In this document: in pieces, positions 17,046 to 25,545 of the stretch
Layout: the number at the start of each line of letters is the position of its first letter
How positions within the stretch are numbered: the stretch's first letter is position 1
Assembly: GCA_003223515.1 (NCBI GenBank)
Contig: QHVI01000033.1
Location: 1 to 49,900, forward strand
Direction: 5' to 3'
DNA from: Candidatus Angelobacter sp. Gp1-AA117
GTDB taxonomy: Bacteria > Acidobacteriota > Terriglobia > Terriglobales > Acidobacteriaceae
DNA length: 49,900 bases
Notes under the pieces: model-generated
Seen by the model: only the letters and a program-made list of their open reading frames with translations
Told to the model about the DNA's origin: nothing
The model's database searches: none
Made by a program: the position numbers and the translations under genes

Positions 17046-17510
17046 ATGCCAAGTAAAGGTAAACCCACTGCAGCAGATTCACAGCTTATTCTTCGACTTT
17101 ATGATCTTCGCCGCGAAGCCGTGATGCGCAAGGCCCGCGCGTTTCTGACAACCGAGTTCTGGCCCAGCAGTTACGATGAATTCAAGGCCATCGCCATGGC
17201 ATTCGGCACCGAGCACAATGCCTATTTTCGCCAGGTCTTTTCATACTGGGACATGGTGGCAGCCATGGTGCTGGCAGGAACGATCAACGAAGATCTTTTC
17301 TTCCAAACCAATGGCGAGCCGTATTTCTTCTGGGCCAAATACAAAGATTTCGTGCCGCAAACCAGGAAGGACTTTGGGAATCCCGATTTTCTGCAGTATA
17401 TAGAAAAGCTGGCAACCAAATCGACGCAAGCCAAAGAGCGAGTGAAGCGCATTGAAACCATGTTGAAAACTCGCGCCGCCCAGATGAGCGCAGCCAAAGC
17501 AGGGAAATAG
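17046..17510 (+). CDS. conserved hypothetical protein downstream of topA
   Basis: A 154-residue soluble protein. The start at ATG 17046 follows a clear AGGAG. It is predicted mostly helical: a basic N-terminal part (LILRLYDLRREAVMRKARAFL), an aromatic middle (FGTEHNAYFRQVFSYWDMVA; EPYFFWAKYKDF), and a C-terminal Lys/Arg/Ala coiled-coil-like helix (STQAKERVKRIETMLKTRAA). No signal peptide or TM segment is seen. No family was recognised. It lies 13 bp after topA and just before a strong terminator, so it is the last gene of the topA transcript. Confidence 0.8.
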   Translation: MPSKGKPTAADSQLILRLYDLRREAVMRKARAFLTTEFWPSSYDEFKAIAMAFGTEHNAYFRQVFSYWDMVAAMVLAGTINEDLFFQTNGEPYFFWAKYKDFVPQTRKDFGNPDFLQYIEKLATKSTQAKERVKRIETMLKTRAAQMSAAKAGK

Positions 17511-17597
17511 ATTTTCTTTTTTATCGTCGCGAGCGCAACGAGGGAACCCTATGTAACGCAAGCCCTGAAGTACTAAAAAGGTTCTTTCAGTTCAAAG

Positions 17598-17631
17598 AAA
17601 AGGCCGAGTCTCAGCGACTCGGCCTTTTTTT
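17598..17631 (+). terminator. intrinsic terminator after topA and the small gene
   Basis: The sequence AAAAGGCCGAGTC (17598-17610), loop tcagc, GACTCGGCCTTTT (17616-17628) forms a perfect 13-bp stem that continues into TTT. It ends the topA-17046 transcript. The A/T tracts on both sides make it potentially bidirectional. Confidence 0.9.
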
Positions 17632-17938
17632 AATGGGTCAGCAGCTTCCCGATACTCTCTTCTCTCGGATGATGCGATCTCCAGAGAAAGTATGTATCCC
17701 GATCGCGATTGAGCGACCCGTGCTGCATGCCGGTTCTTTCGCTCCGCTGATTACCTTGCAAGCATCATGCGTGCGCTTTCAACAGTTCCGTGAGAACACC
17801 TTGTAACAGTATGGTGGAGCAGACATCCTCGGGGTTCCTCCACTCCGTCCTCCCTCCTACGTCGGTCGGACTGCGGCCGGAATGACAAGAGGGGTGTGAA
17901 TTCCCTACACCTCAACCTAAAATGCTCTAAAGGCCTCT
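17632..17938. other. gene-free gap between terminator and mlaF
   Basis: The 307 bp between the terminator and the end of mlaF hold no credible gene on either strand. A short TCGGTCGGACTGCGGCCGG stretch at about 17860 is GC-rich and partly palindromic and resembles decayed intergenic repeat text. Nothing else was seen. Confidence 0.4.
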
Positions 17939-18763
17939 TCACGATATATATTCGCGAATATACGCATTCTCGATATGGCCCAGATCCACAGCGGTTCCAT
18001 CGAAGATCACTTTGCCGTCGCGCAGGATCAGGAAGCTGGTATGCACGTCACGAGAGACGGCGCCATCGAGCGGTACCATGTGCTTGGCTTCGGGATCATA
18101 ACGATGGGTGGCCAGGGTGAATCCGTCCTGAAGGCGGTGTGTGACCAACAGCGCGCTGGTCTTATAAACGTCGCGCTGCTTCATGATGAGTTCAATGATG
18201 GTGGTAGAGGTGATTGGGTCAAGGCCACCCGTAGGCGAGTCGTAGAGCAGCACTTCGGGATGCGTGATGATGGCGCGGGCAATGCCTACGCGGCGGCGCA
18301 TGCCTCCGGAAAGCTCTGATGGAAGCATATCCATAGTGTGTTCCAGTTCCACAAAGCTCAGCGCCTCGCGCACCCGCTTTTCAATCTCATCTTCAGGCAG
18401 CTTCTCCTCCATCAGCCGGAAGGCCACGTTTTCGCGCACGGTGAACGAATCGAAGAGAGCGCTCTCCTGAAAGACGATTCCGACCTGGTTGCGCAAATCA
18501 AACAGCTCTTCTTCGGTCATGGTGGTCACATCGTGTCCAAGGACATAGATGTGTCCGCGGTCCGGCTTCATCAGCCCCAGAGCAAGCTTCAGGATCGTGC
18601 TTTTACCCGAGCCAGCTACGCCGAACAGCACCTTGGTCTCGCCACGTTTGAGCTCAAACGAGATCCCATCGAGCACGACCTGGTCTTCAAAGGCGATGGC
18701 CACATCGTCAAAGATGATGGTCTTGTGGATCGTATCTATCGGGAGGTGATTGCTAGCTGCCAT
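17939..18763 (-). CDS. mlaF: Mla-type phospholipid transporter ATPase
   Basis: This is the ATPase of an MlaFE-like complex that moves phospholipids across the envelope. It has Walker A GVAGSGKST (about residues 49-57), Q-loop VFQESALFDSFTV (the SALFDS motif is typical of MlaF), signature LSGGMRRRVGIARAI and H-loop ALLVTHRLQDGF. An oddity is that Walker B reads VLLYDSPTGGLDP: the usual catalytic Glu after Asp is Ser. The C-terminus has a 30-residue extension relative to E. coli MlaF. It lies 8 bp downstream of the permease gene mlaE on the same strand. No MlaD-type MCE gene follows within the window. Confidence 0.9.
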   Translation of the reverse strand: MAASNHLPIDTIHKTIIFDDVAIAFEDQVVLDGISFELKRGETKVLFGVAGSGKSTILKLALGLMKPDRGHIYVLGHDVTTMTEEELFDLRNQVGIVFQESALFDSFTVRENVAFRLMEEKLPEDEIEKRVREALSFVELEHTMDMLPSELSGGMRRRVGIARAIITHPEVLLYDSPTGGLDPITSTTIIELIMKQRDVYKTSALLVTHRLQDGFTLATHRYDPEAKHMVPLDGAVSRDVHTSFLILRDGKVIFDGTAVDLGHIENAYIREYIS

Positions 18764-18771
18764 GGGAAGAA

Positions 18772-19545
18772 TCAGGCAAAGGACAAGAGCAGTTTGGTGA
18801 GAACCACGTCTACCGCCAGGATCAGCACTGAAGCGGCAACCACGGCCTGGGTGGTCGAGCGGCCCACCCCCTGGGTGCCTCCACGGGTACTCAGGCCGTA
18901 ATAGCAGCCCACCGTGGCAATGATGAACCCGAAGAAGAGCGGCTTGATGAGGCCGGTAATCACATCGTTGTACTTGAGCGCCTGGTAAGCGCTGTTCCAG
19001 TACTGGAAGGTGTCGAGACCGAGAAGAAGGAACGAAATAATGTAGCCACCCACCAGCCCTACCAGGTCAGAGATGATGGTCAGAAAGAACATCATAAAAA
19101 CCGTGGAGGTTACCCGTGGAGTGACCAGCTTCTTATAGGGATCAGTGCCCAGCGCCCGCATAGCGTCAATCTGCTCGGTTACCTGCATGGAGCCCAATTC
19201 GCTGGCCATGCCTGAGGCATTTCTGCCGGCGACCATGAGGCTCGTAAGCACCGGTCCCAGTTCTCTGACCATGGAGACAGAGACCAGTTGGCCGGTCAGC
19301 GACAGAGAGCCAAACTGCTGCAGGGTGGCCGAGGTATTCAGGGCAAGCACCATTCCGGTGAACGTTCCCGTAAGCACGACAATGGGAAGCGAACCGACCC
19401 CGATCAGGTCAGCCTGCTGAATGATATCTGCCAGGTAGAGAGGACGCCGGAAGAGATTCGCAATGGAGCGTGCAGACAGATGGGCATATTCCTGCACCGC
19501 CAGCGCGTTCTTTTTGGCTATAGCTGTGGGAGAAAGAAGCTCCAT
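18772..19545 (-). CDS. mlaE: Mla-type phospholipid transporter permease
   Basis: A 257-residue MlaE permease. The family core is visible: an amphipathic start (LSARSIANLFRRPLYLADII), then GVGSLPIVVLTGTFTGMVLALNTSATLQQFG, the long VRELGPVLTSLMVAGRNASGMASELGSMQVTEQIDAMRAL block with the conserved E-x-GP and S/A-x-ELG elements, and TM helices at about 150-180, 195-220 and 235-255. It is translated just before mlaF. The upstream region carries an inverted pair of GATCGGGTG arrays (19582-19771). Confidence 0.93.
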   Translation of the reverse strand: MELLSPTAIAKKNALAVQEYAHLSARSIANLFRRPLYLADIIQQADLIGVGSLPIVVLTGTFTGMVLALNTSATLQQFGSLSLTGQLVSVSMVRELGPVLTSLMVAGRNASGMASELGSMQVTEQIDAMRALGTDPYKKLVTPRVTSTVFMMFFLTIISDLVGLVGGYIISFLLLGLDTFQYWNSAYQALKYNDVITGLIKPLFFGFIIATVGCYYGLSTRGGTQGVGRSTTQAVVAASVLILAVDVVLTKLLLSFA

Positions 19546-19581
19546 CTATCAGGAATATAACAGAGCAGAGCGGGATATGTA

Positions 19582-19771
19582 ATCGGGTGATCTGGTGACC
19601 GGGAGATCGGGTGATCGGTACGCGAAGGATACTCCATCGTGAACCGCCGAAAGCATTTTGCCTACACAAAGTCACAACCCGCGCAGAATCACGCGGGCTG
19701 CAGGTGAAATCAATTTTGGAGCACTCCGGCTTTTCAGATCTCCCGATCACCGGATCCCTCGATCCCCGATT
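19582..19771. repeat. inverted pair of GGTGATCGGG word arrays with 116-bp core
   Basis: The left arm (19582-19618) reads as tandem ATCGGGTG / ATCTGGTGACC / GGGAGATC words. The right arm (19735-19771) carries the reverse complement words (GATCTCCCGATCACCGGATC). The core 19619-19734 has no gene. The right arm ends 5 bp from the response-regulator stop codon, and the left arm lies upstream of mlaE. The layout equals that of the four-helix-bundle unit but without the gene, as expected for a solo or MITE-like derivative. Confidence 0.6.
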
Positions 19772-19774
19772 CTT

Positions 19775-21211
19775 CTAGGCTCCGTGTTCCTTTGCTCGCT
19801 TCCTGATCTCTATGTTCAGCCGCTTGATCTTCTGGTTCAGCGTTGAGAGCGGGATGTGGAAACGCTCAGCGGCGTCGGTCTGGTTCCAGCCGCATTTTTC
19901 CAGCATCTCGAGGATAATGCGCCGTTCGCAATCTTCAATAATCTCAAACAGAGAGGCATCAGGACGGTGCTCGAGCAATTTGCTGCTTGCGCCGCGGCCT
20001 ACGATCTGGTCAGGCAGAAGATCAATGCCGATGACCGGACTATTGGACAGCACTACTGCCCGTTCGATCACGTTTTCCAGTTCGCGCACGTTGCCGGGCC
20101 AGCCACAGTCCATGATCGGCCGCAGGGCTTCCGGCGATATCTGGCGCACCGACTTATCGTTCTCGCGGGCAAACTTGATCAAGAAGTGGTTTACCAGCAG
20201 CGGGATGTCTTCACTGCGGCTGCGCAGCGGCGGCAGATCGACGGTGATCACGTTGAGGCGATAGAACAAGTCTTCCCGGAAGCGGCCTTCACGCACCAAG
20301 GTACGCAGATCGATGTTGGTTGCGGCAATCACGCGCACATCCACCTGTATCTCATGGATGCCGCCCAGGTGCATGAACTTCCGGTCCTGAAGCACGCGCA
20401 GAATCTTCGACTGCGTCTCCAAGCTCATGGTGCCGATTTCATCGAGGAAGATGGTGCCGCCGTCGGCAACTTCAAACAGGCCCTTCTTGGAACTTACGGC
20501 ACTGGTGAACGCCCCCTTCACGTGCCCGAAGAGCGTTGATTCAAGCAGATCGGTGGGCATGGAGCCGGTGTTGACCGGAACAAACGGACGGTTCCTACGC
20601 GGAGAGTTGGCGTGGATGGCCTTGGCAATCAGTTCTTTGCCTGTGCCGCTCTCGCCCTGGATGAGCACCGTGGAGCGGCTGGGCGCAACCTGCGAAACCA
20701 AGTCGAAAATCTTGAGCATGGGTTCGCTCTTGCCCACGATGTTCTCGAAGTTGTAGCGCTGCTTGAGGGCACGCTTCAGTTGCTCATTTTCTTCTTCAGC
20801 GCGGCGGCGGCCCACGGCAGCGCGCACATCAGCCAGCAGTTTCTCGTTGTCCCAGGGCTTCTGGATGAAATTGGTGGCGCCGTTCTGCATGGCACGCACG
20901 GCGTTGTCGACGGTTCCGTAAGCGGTAATCATGATCACCGCCAGTTGGGGATCGCGGTCGCGAATGTCGGCGAGAATCTCCAGACCGTTGCGATCAGGCA
21001 AGGCAAAATCCAGCAATATCAGGTCGAAAGGACGCTCGCCCAGCTTCACCAGCCCCTGCTCGCCGGTCTCAGCGGACTGCACGGAATAACCTTCAAACTC
21101 CAGCAGCGTTTCCAGCGATTCGCGAATCGCTGCTTCATCATCAATAATCAACACCGAACCTGAGTGTGTTGTCTCCACTGGGTGGCGGCTCAAAACGGCG
21201 ACTTCAGACAT
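19775..21211 (-). CDS. sigma54-dependent response regulator (NtrC family)
   Basis: The receiver domain covers residues about 18-130, with the phosphoacceptor Asp68 in LILLDFALPDRNG and an acidic pair at 24-25. The AAA+ sigma54-activator domain has Walker A GESGTGKE (about 172) and Walker B GGTIFLDEIGTM. The sigma54-contact loop reads GAFTSA instead of GAFTGA. A Fis-type helix-turn-helix closes the protein (LEKCGWNQTDAAERFHIPLSTLN, about 440-465). Its start overlaps the end of the large histidine kinase gene by 8 bp, so the two form a coupled two-component system. Target promoters are unknown; no -24/-12 promoter was confidently seen nearby. Confidence 0.93.
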   Translation of the reverse strand: MSEVAVLSRHPVETTHSGSVLIIDDEAAIRESLETLLEFEGYSVQSAETGEQGLVKLGERPFDLILLDFALPDRNGLEILADIRDRDPQLAVIMITAYGTVDNAVRAMQNGATNFIQKPWDNEKLLADVRAAVGRRRAEEENEQLKRALKQRYNFENIVGKSEPMLKIFDLVSQVAPSRSTVLIQGESGTGKELIAKAIHANSPRRNRPFVPVNTGSMPTDLLESTLFGHVKGAFTSAVSSKKGLFEVADGGTIFLDEIGTMSLETQSKILRVLQDRKFMHLGGIHEIQVDVRVIAATNIDLRTLVREGRFREDLFYRLNVITVDLPPLRSRSEDIPLLVNHFLIKFARENDKSVRQISPEALRPIMDCGWPGNVRELENVIERAVVLSNSPVIGIDLLPDQIVGRGASSKLLEHRPDASLFEIIEDCERRIILEMLEKCGWNQTDAAERFHIPLSTLNQKIKRLNIEIRKRAKEHGA

Positions 21212-24200
21212 TTACAGCCTTTCTCATCAAAGGAAATTCAAGGTGAAACGTGGTGCCCTGGCCATGATGGCTTTCCACACGGATTTTTCCGGCATGTTCC
21301 TGGATAATGCCGTAAGTTACTGAGAGACCCAATCCTGTACCGCGCGACTGGCCTTCACGTGGAGAGGTCTTGGTGGTGAAGAATGGGTCATAAATCTTGT
21401 TGATATGCTCGGGCGCAATGCCTGAACCGGTATCGCTGATGCTGATGTTCACGCCCGCGCCGTTGGCGGTCTGGATGCGCAAGGTTCCACCGCTTCCGGC
21501 CATGGCGTCTTTGGCATTCAAGAAAAGGTTGAGGAAGACCTGCTGCAACTTGCCCGCGTTACCATGGATCGCCGGCAGGCCGGGATACAGATCGGATTCG
21601 ACCTTGATGCGCGAGGTCTTGAACTGGTGCTCCAGCAGCGCCAGCGTATCAGAGATGATCTTGTTCACGCTGATATCGCTGAACTCCGTCCCGCCGGTGC
21701 GCGAGAAGTTCAGCAGGTTGTTCACGATCTCTGAAGCACGGAAGGTCTGGCGGGTAATCTTGTCCAGCAGCCCTGAGAGCTTCTCATCTTCTTTCACCTG
21801 CTTGAGCAGCATCTGCGCGTAGCTGGAGATCACCGCCAGGGGCGTGTTGACCTCATGCGCAACACCTGCTGCCAGCAAGCCGATGGATGACATCTTTTCC
21901 GCCTGGCTCAGTTGTGATTCCAGTTCAATGCGCTCGGTGATATCATCCACGATGATAAGGCGGCCAATCACGCTGAACTTGCGCGTTACCAGCGGCGCAA
22001 TGGCGATGTTGGCGGTGCGTGTGTCGCCCGCCGGGGTATGCAGCCGGAATTTATATAAGTTATGGATGCCGGGGTTCTGGCGCACGCGGTAGAAGTCTTC
22101 CATGAACTCGGCCGGGAAGACGTCGCTCAGCTTTTCGCCCAGCACCTGCGCGCGCGACATGGCATACATCACTTCCATCTGCGCGTTCCAGGATTCAACG
22201 CGGTCTTCAAGGTCCACCGCCAGCACGCCTACGCTGATCGATTCAACAATGTTTTCGTTGAAGTCCTTGAGGCGCTCGTACTCGGCGGCCTTCTGTTCCA
22301 GCGAGGCATACAGGCGGGCGTTCTGGAGGGCAATGCCGATGTAGCCGGCCAGCGTCTCCAGTAACTCAATGTCTTCGCTGGAGAGAAAATCCCCTGCCAT
22401 GGTCTTGCCCAGCCCGAGCACGGCAATCGTGCGATTTTGCACCGTGCAGGGAATGTAGTAGTTCAAATCGAGCTTGGCGATAGTTTCACGCGCGGTCACG
22501 CTCTCGCGCAGCGCCTTGCGGGTATTGTCGAAGAAGATGTGCCCGGCGTAGTACTCGGGCCGCTCTACCGCCATGAAGCTCAGATCGAGCGCGCCGGTGT
22601 AAGAAATCCCGAACGACTTCTCCATCCCAAATTCTTCGGTATTTTCAGGATTCGCCAAGAAGATGGCAATGCGGTCCACCAGCAGCGTGCGGGAGAGACG
22701 GTCGATCACCGAGGTGAGCATGGCGCCCAGATGGGTTTCAGAACTCAGTTCGCGTCCGAACTCGATCAGCGTGCGGCGGTAGTCATAACGCTTGCGATAG
22801 AAGAACCGGTCTACGCGCTCCTGGAACCAGTTCTTCAACGGCTCGAAGGCCAGCGCGGTAATGATGATCGCGGCGATCATTCCGGCGGTGCCCACGTTGG
22901 GCAGCTTGGTATGAACGGCTTCCGCCAGCGTGCCTACAGTTACGAAATAGCCACCGACAATCGCGCCCGTGGCCAGCGTATAAGCGACGCCCCGCTTGAA
23001 GATGATGTCTACGTCCATGAGGCGGTAGCGCACAATGGCGTAGCCGAAAGTAAGTGGCAGGAAGACCAGCGAGAACGCCGAGATCTTCATCGCCGGTGTA
23101 GCCAGCGCGCCACGCAGGAATGGGATCACGTAAAACAACGTGAATGGAGCAATGGCCAGCACGGTGCCGCGGGAGATCCACTTCATCTGCTGGCGCAGAA
23201 TGGGAATGCGGGCCTTGCGGTAGGTATCCCACAGGATGGCTGCCGCAAGGCTGAAGTAAACCGTGAGATACAGTATCTGCAGGCGATCAAGGTTCCAGAG
23301 CAAAACTTCCGTGGCTTCAAACTGCACGATGGCCCAGACCTCCACCAGAAGCAGCGCCACGCCGGGCAGGTAGGTGAGCGGCAGGAGCCATACACGCTTC
23401 TGCACAAATCGCTTGTTTTCAGGGAACGTCAGGGCGAAATGCAGGAACAGGGCGGGTTGCAGACAAGCTGCTACCGAGTTAGCCCAGAAGATGATCAAGT
23501 CAAAGGCGTTGAACTTGCCGGTAAAGTGGAATGAATAAAGGACAAATGAAACCAGGCAGAAGAGGTAAAAATGCGTCGACTTGGGAGCCGTCCAGCGGCG
23601 CAACAGTACGTAGATGCCGATTCCGAGATAGATCAGCGCAATCAGGCGCAGGCCCAGATTGATGGATTTATCTACCGGGGCAAGAATCACCTCGGTGGTT
23701 ACGCTCACGCCATTGCGATCAAGCTCATACTTCGGTTTTTGCCACACGCCGCTTCTGTAGAGTTGCCGTTCAAGATGCGCAGAATTCTTCAGGGGCTCGT
23801 CCGCGATAGCCAGGAGGTGGTCGCCAACTTTGATTCCAGCTCGATCCGCGGGCCCGTCCGGCACAATGCGCTTGGCCCTGAATACGCAGCTCCAGGACAC
23901 CCCGTCTTCAGGTTGTCCTTCACGGTCAGAGATCAGCTTTATCGTAATGGAACCAGTGGCGCTGCTCGTCTGGCTGTCGTTATTGCGGCTGATCTCGTAA
24001 TGCGCAACCGACCCTGCGCCAATTTTGTTCCATTGCTCCCGGAGGTCGTTATACGACGTAACAGCATGGCCATTTACGCTCAGGATACGGTCACCGGGCT
24101 TGATTCCCGATCTTTCGGCAGGACTGCCTGCTGGAACGTGGTGAACCTGGATCGCGCCGGTTTCGACCCACAGCGCGCCATCCTGCGGAATAGGGAATTG

Positions 24201-24380
24201 CCCTTCCTTGCTGAAATTGATGCCGGCAAAGACCACCGCCGCGACCGTCACAAAGGCCAGGATCAGCGCTGAAATCCGGAACTGGAAGTCTTTTCGCATC
24301 CGTTGTGTCGTAAGACGATTTACTCCCGTAGAGCCGAAAGCAGTCGTCTTCTCCGGTAATTGAAGCAACTCAGATGCCAT
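21204..24380 (-). CDS. large membrane histidine kinase with two PDZ domains, multi-TM, GAF and PAS
   Basis: The sensor kinase has 1058 residues. Order: TM1 (about 35-55); PDZ-like domain 1 (VHHVPAGSPAERSGIKPGDR, about 80-125); PDZ-like domain 2 (IVPDGPADRAGIKVGDHLLA, about 170-215); about nine TM helices (about 235-510); a GAF domain (about 550-700); a PAS domain beginning ENIVESISVGVLAVDLEDRV (about 715-830); HisKA with the phosphorylated His in AAGVAHEVNTPLAVISSYAQ; and HATPase_c with FLNLFLNAKDAM, ISDTGSGIAPE and GTGLGLSV. The start at ATG 24380 was chosen over an upstream TTG at 24395. It overlaps the response regulator by 8 bp. PDZ domains outside the membrane suggest sensing of protein C-termini or envelope stress, which is an inference. 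Confidence 0.92.
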   Translation of the reverse strand: MASELLQLPEKTTAFGSTGVNRLTTQRMRKDFQFRISALILAFVTVAAVVFAGINFSKEGQFPIPQDGALWVETGAIQVHHVPAGSPAERSGIKPGDRILSVNGHAVTSYNDLREQWNKIGAGSVAHYEISRNNDSQTSSATGSITIKLISDREGQPEDGVSWSCVFRAKRIVPDGPADRAGIKVGDHLLAIADEPLKNSAHLERQLYRSGVWQKPKYELDRNGVSVTTEVILAPVDKSINLGLRLIALIYLGIGIYVLLRRWTAPKSTHFYLFCLVSFVLYSFHFTGKFNAFDLIIFWANSVAACLQPALFLHFALTFPENKRFVQKRVWLLPLTYLPGVALLLVEVWAIVQFEATEVLLWNLDRLQILYLTVYFSLAAAILWDTYRKARIPILRQQMKWISRGTVLAIAPFTLFYVIPFLRGALATPAMKISAFSLVFLPLTFGYAIVRYRLMDVDIIFKRGVAYTLATGAIVGGYFVTVGTLAEAVHTKLPNVGTAGMIAAIIITALAFEPLKNWFQERVDRFFYRKRYDYRRTLIEFGRELSSETHLGAMLTSVIDRLSRTLLVDRIAIFLANPENTEEFGMEKSFGISYTGALDLSFMAVERPEYYAGHIFFDNTRKALRESVTARETIAKLDLNYYIPCTVQNRTIAVLGLGKTMAGDFLSSEDIELLETLAGYIGIALQNARLYASLEQKAAEYERLKDFNENIVESISVGVLAVDLEDRVESWNAQMEVMYAMSRAQVLGEKLSDVFPAEFMEDFYRVRQNPGIHNLYKFRLHTPAGDTRTANIAIAPLVTRKFSVIGRLIIVDDITERIELESQLSQAEKMSSIGLLAAGVAHEVNTPLAVISSYAQMLLKQVKEDEKLSGLLDKITRQTFRASEIVNNLLNFSRTGGTEFSDISVNKIISDTLALLEHQFKTSRIKVESDLYPGLPAIHGNAGKLQQVFLNLFLNAKDAMAGSGGTLRIQTANGAGVNISISDTGSGIAPEHINKIYDPFFTTKTSPREGQSRGTGLGLSVTYGIIQEHAGKIRVESHHGQGTTFHLEFPLMRKAVNV

Positions 24381-24562
24381 GCGTAGCGAGGTCAACTTGC
24401 TGATAAATCTTGTGAATTCAGTATTTAGAAAATTATAAAGAGAGGCGCAGGTTGATGCTACAAATTTTGGAATTAAGGTGTGATTTTTTGTATTTATGTA
24501 ATCTGGACTAAGGGTATTCCCGTACAGCCGGGGGCGGTTGTGCCAGACGAATCTTGGGCATT

Positions 24563-24594
24563 AAAAAATCGCGGGACGTCTTTCAACGTCCCGC
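24563..24594 (-). terminator. orphan intrinsic terminator upstream of the kinase gene
   Basis: GCGGGACGT (24571-24579), loop ctttca, ACGTCCCGC (24586-24594) is a perfect 9-bp stem. On the minus strand it is followed by GATTTTTTAA, giving a leftward terminator. No leftward gene lies just upstream, so it could be an attenuator in the kinase mRNA leader, the end of a small RNA, or a barrier to antisense transcription from the hydrolase region. The remainder of 24381-24669 shows no gene. Confidence 0.6.
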
Positions 24595-24669
24595 ATTCAG
24601 AAGCGACAGAGGCGATATCTAATAAGTTGGAATAGCGCAGCACCGCGCCGGTTGCCCTGCTCAGGAAAT

Positions 24670-25545
24670 ATGCCGACCCAGGAATCTTGGATAGAAATCG
24701 ACGGACATAACGTGCGCTACCTCCGCGCAGGCGGCGGCCCTCCGCTGGTGCTTGTGCATGGGTTGGCTGGAGGCTCGTTTTGCTGGCGTTTCAATATCCC
24801 TGCCCTGGCTGAACATTACACGATTTATGCCGTTGATCTACCCGGCAACGGCCTCTCTGACGCTCCCGCAAACACAGATTGCGGCATGCAGCCCCAGGCC
24901 GAGCGGCTGAACGAGTTCCTGGAAAAGCTGCGGCTGGAAGAAGTGAATGTGGCCGGCTCCTCTTTCGGAGGAGGTATTGCCATGTTCCTGGCTGCCCGCC
25001 ATAAAAGCCGGCTGCGTTCCCTGGTGCTGGCTGCTCCTGTGAATCCCTGGTCTGCTTTGGGACGAAGACGAATTGCCCTTCTTAACACTGCTCTCGGAGG
25101 ATACTTGCTGCGCCTGGCCATGCCGCTTTCCCGGCCGGTGCATCGCATAGCGATCAATCGCCTGTATGGTGACCCCAGGCGCATCCGAGCGGGGACGGTA
25201 GAGAGCTATGGGCGGCTTCTCCAAATGCCGGGAAGAGTGGCCAACGTGCTCAGCATGCTGAAGAATTGGCAGAGAGACATGCAGGAATTAGAGGCAATCA
25301 TTCCTCAAATTGAACTACCCACATTATTAGTATGGGGAACCCGGGACGGCGCGGTAGACCTGCGCTCCGCCACGATTCTAAAACAACATCTCTCGAAGGC
25401 CGAATTGATCACGTTACCTGAGATTGGCCATATTCCACCGGAGGAAGTGCCGGAGGAGTTTAACCACATGGTGATGGAATTTGTCTCGCATCCCGAGCGC
25501 CATGACCTGCTCTCAGGCACGGATCGCACACAGCAGCGCCTTTAG
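24670..25545 (+). CDS. alpha/beta hydrolase fold protein
   Basis: A 291-residue alpha/beta hydrolase. The oxyanion segment VLVHGLAGGSFCWRF is at about 29-43. The nucleophile elbow GSSFGG (Ser near 100) sits in NVAGSSFGGGIAMFLA. The acid Asp is in WGTRDGAVD (about 232), and the His is in EIGHIPPEEVPEEF (about 260). A complete catalytic triad is therefore present, with a cap-domain insert between about 130 and 210. The substrate is not predictable. The start at ATG 24670 has AGGAAAT before it; an upstream in-frame TTG (24652) is less likely. Its last four bases overlap the convergent Ser/Asp-rich gene. Confidence 0.87.
   Translation: MPTQESWIEIDGHNVRYLRAGGGPPLVLVHGLAGGSFCWRFNIPALAEHYTIYAVDLPGNGLSDAPANTDCGMQPQAERLNEFLEKLRLEEVNVAGSSFGGGIAMFLAARHKSRLRSLVLAAPVNPWSALGRRRIALLNTALGGYLLRLAMPLSRPVHRIAINRLYGDPRRIRAGTVESYGRLLQMPGRVANVLSMLKNWQRDMQELEAIIPQIELPTLLVWGTRDGAVDLRSATILKQHLSKAELITLPEIGHIPPEEVPEEFNHMVMEFVSHPERHDLLSGTDRTQQRL

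Noticed and set aside
22437-23534. 365-residue rightward frame antisense to the sensor kinase
   Set aside because: Fully covered by the kinase coding region with strong domain support; no recognisable domain or start signal.
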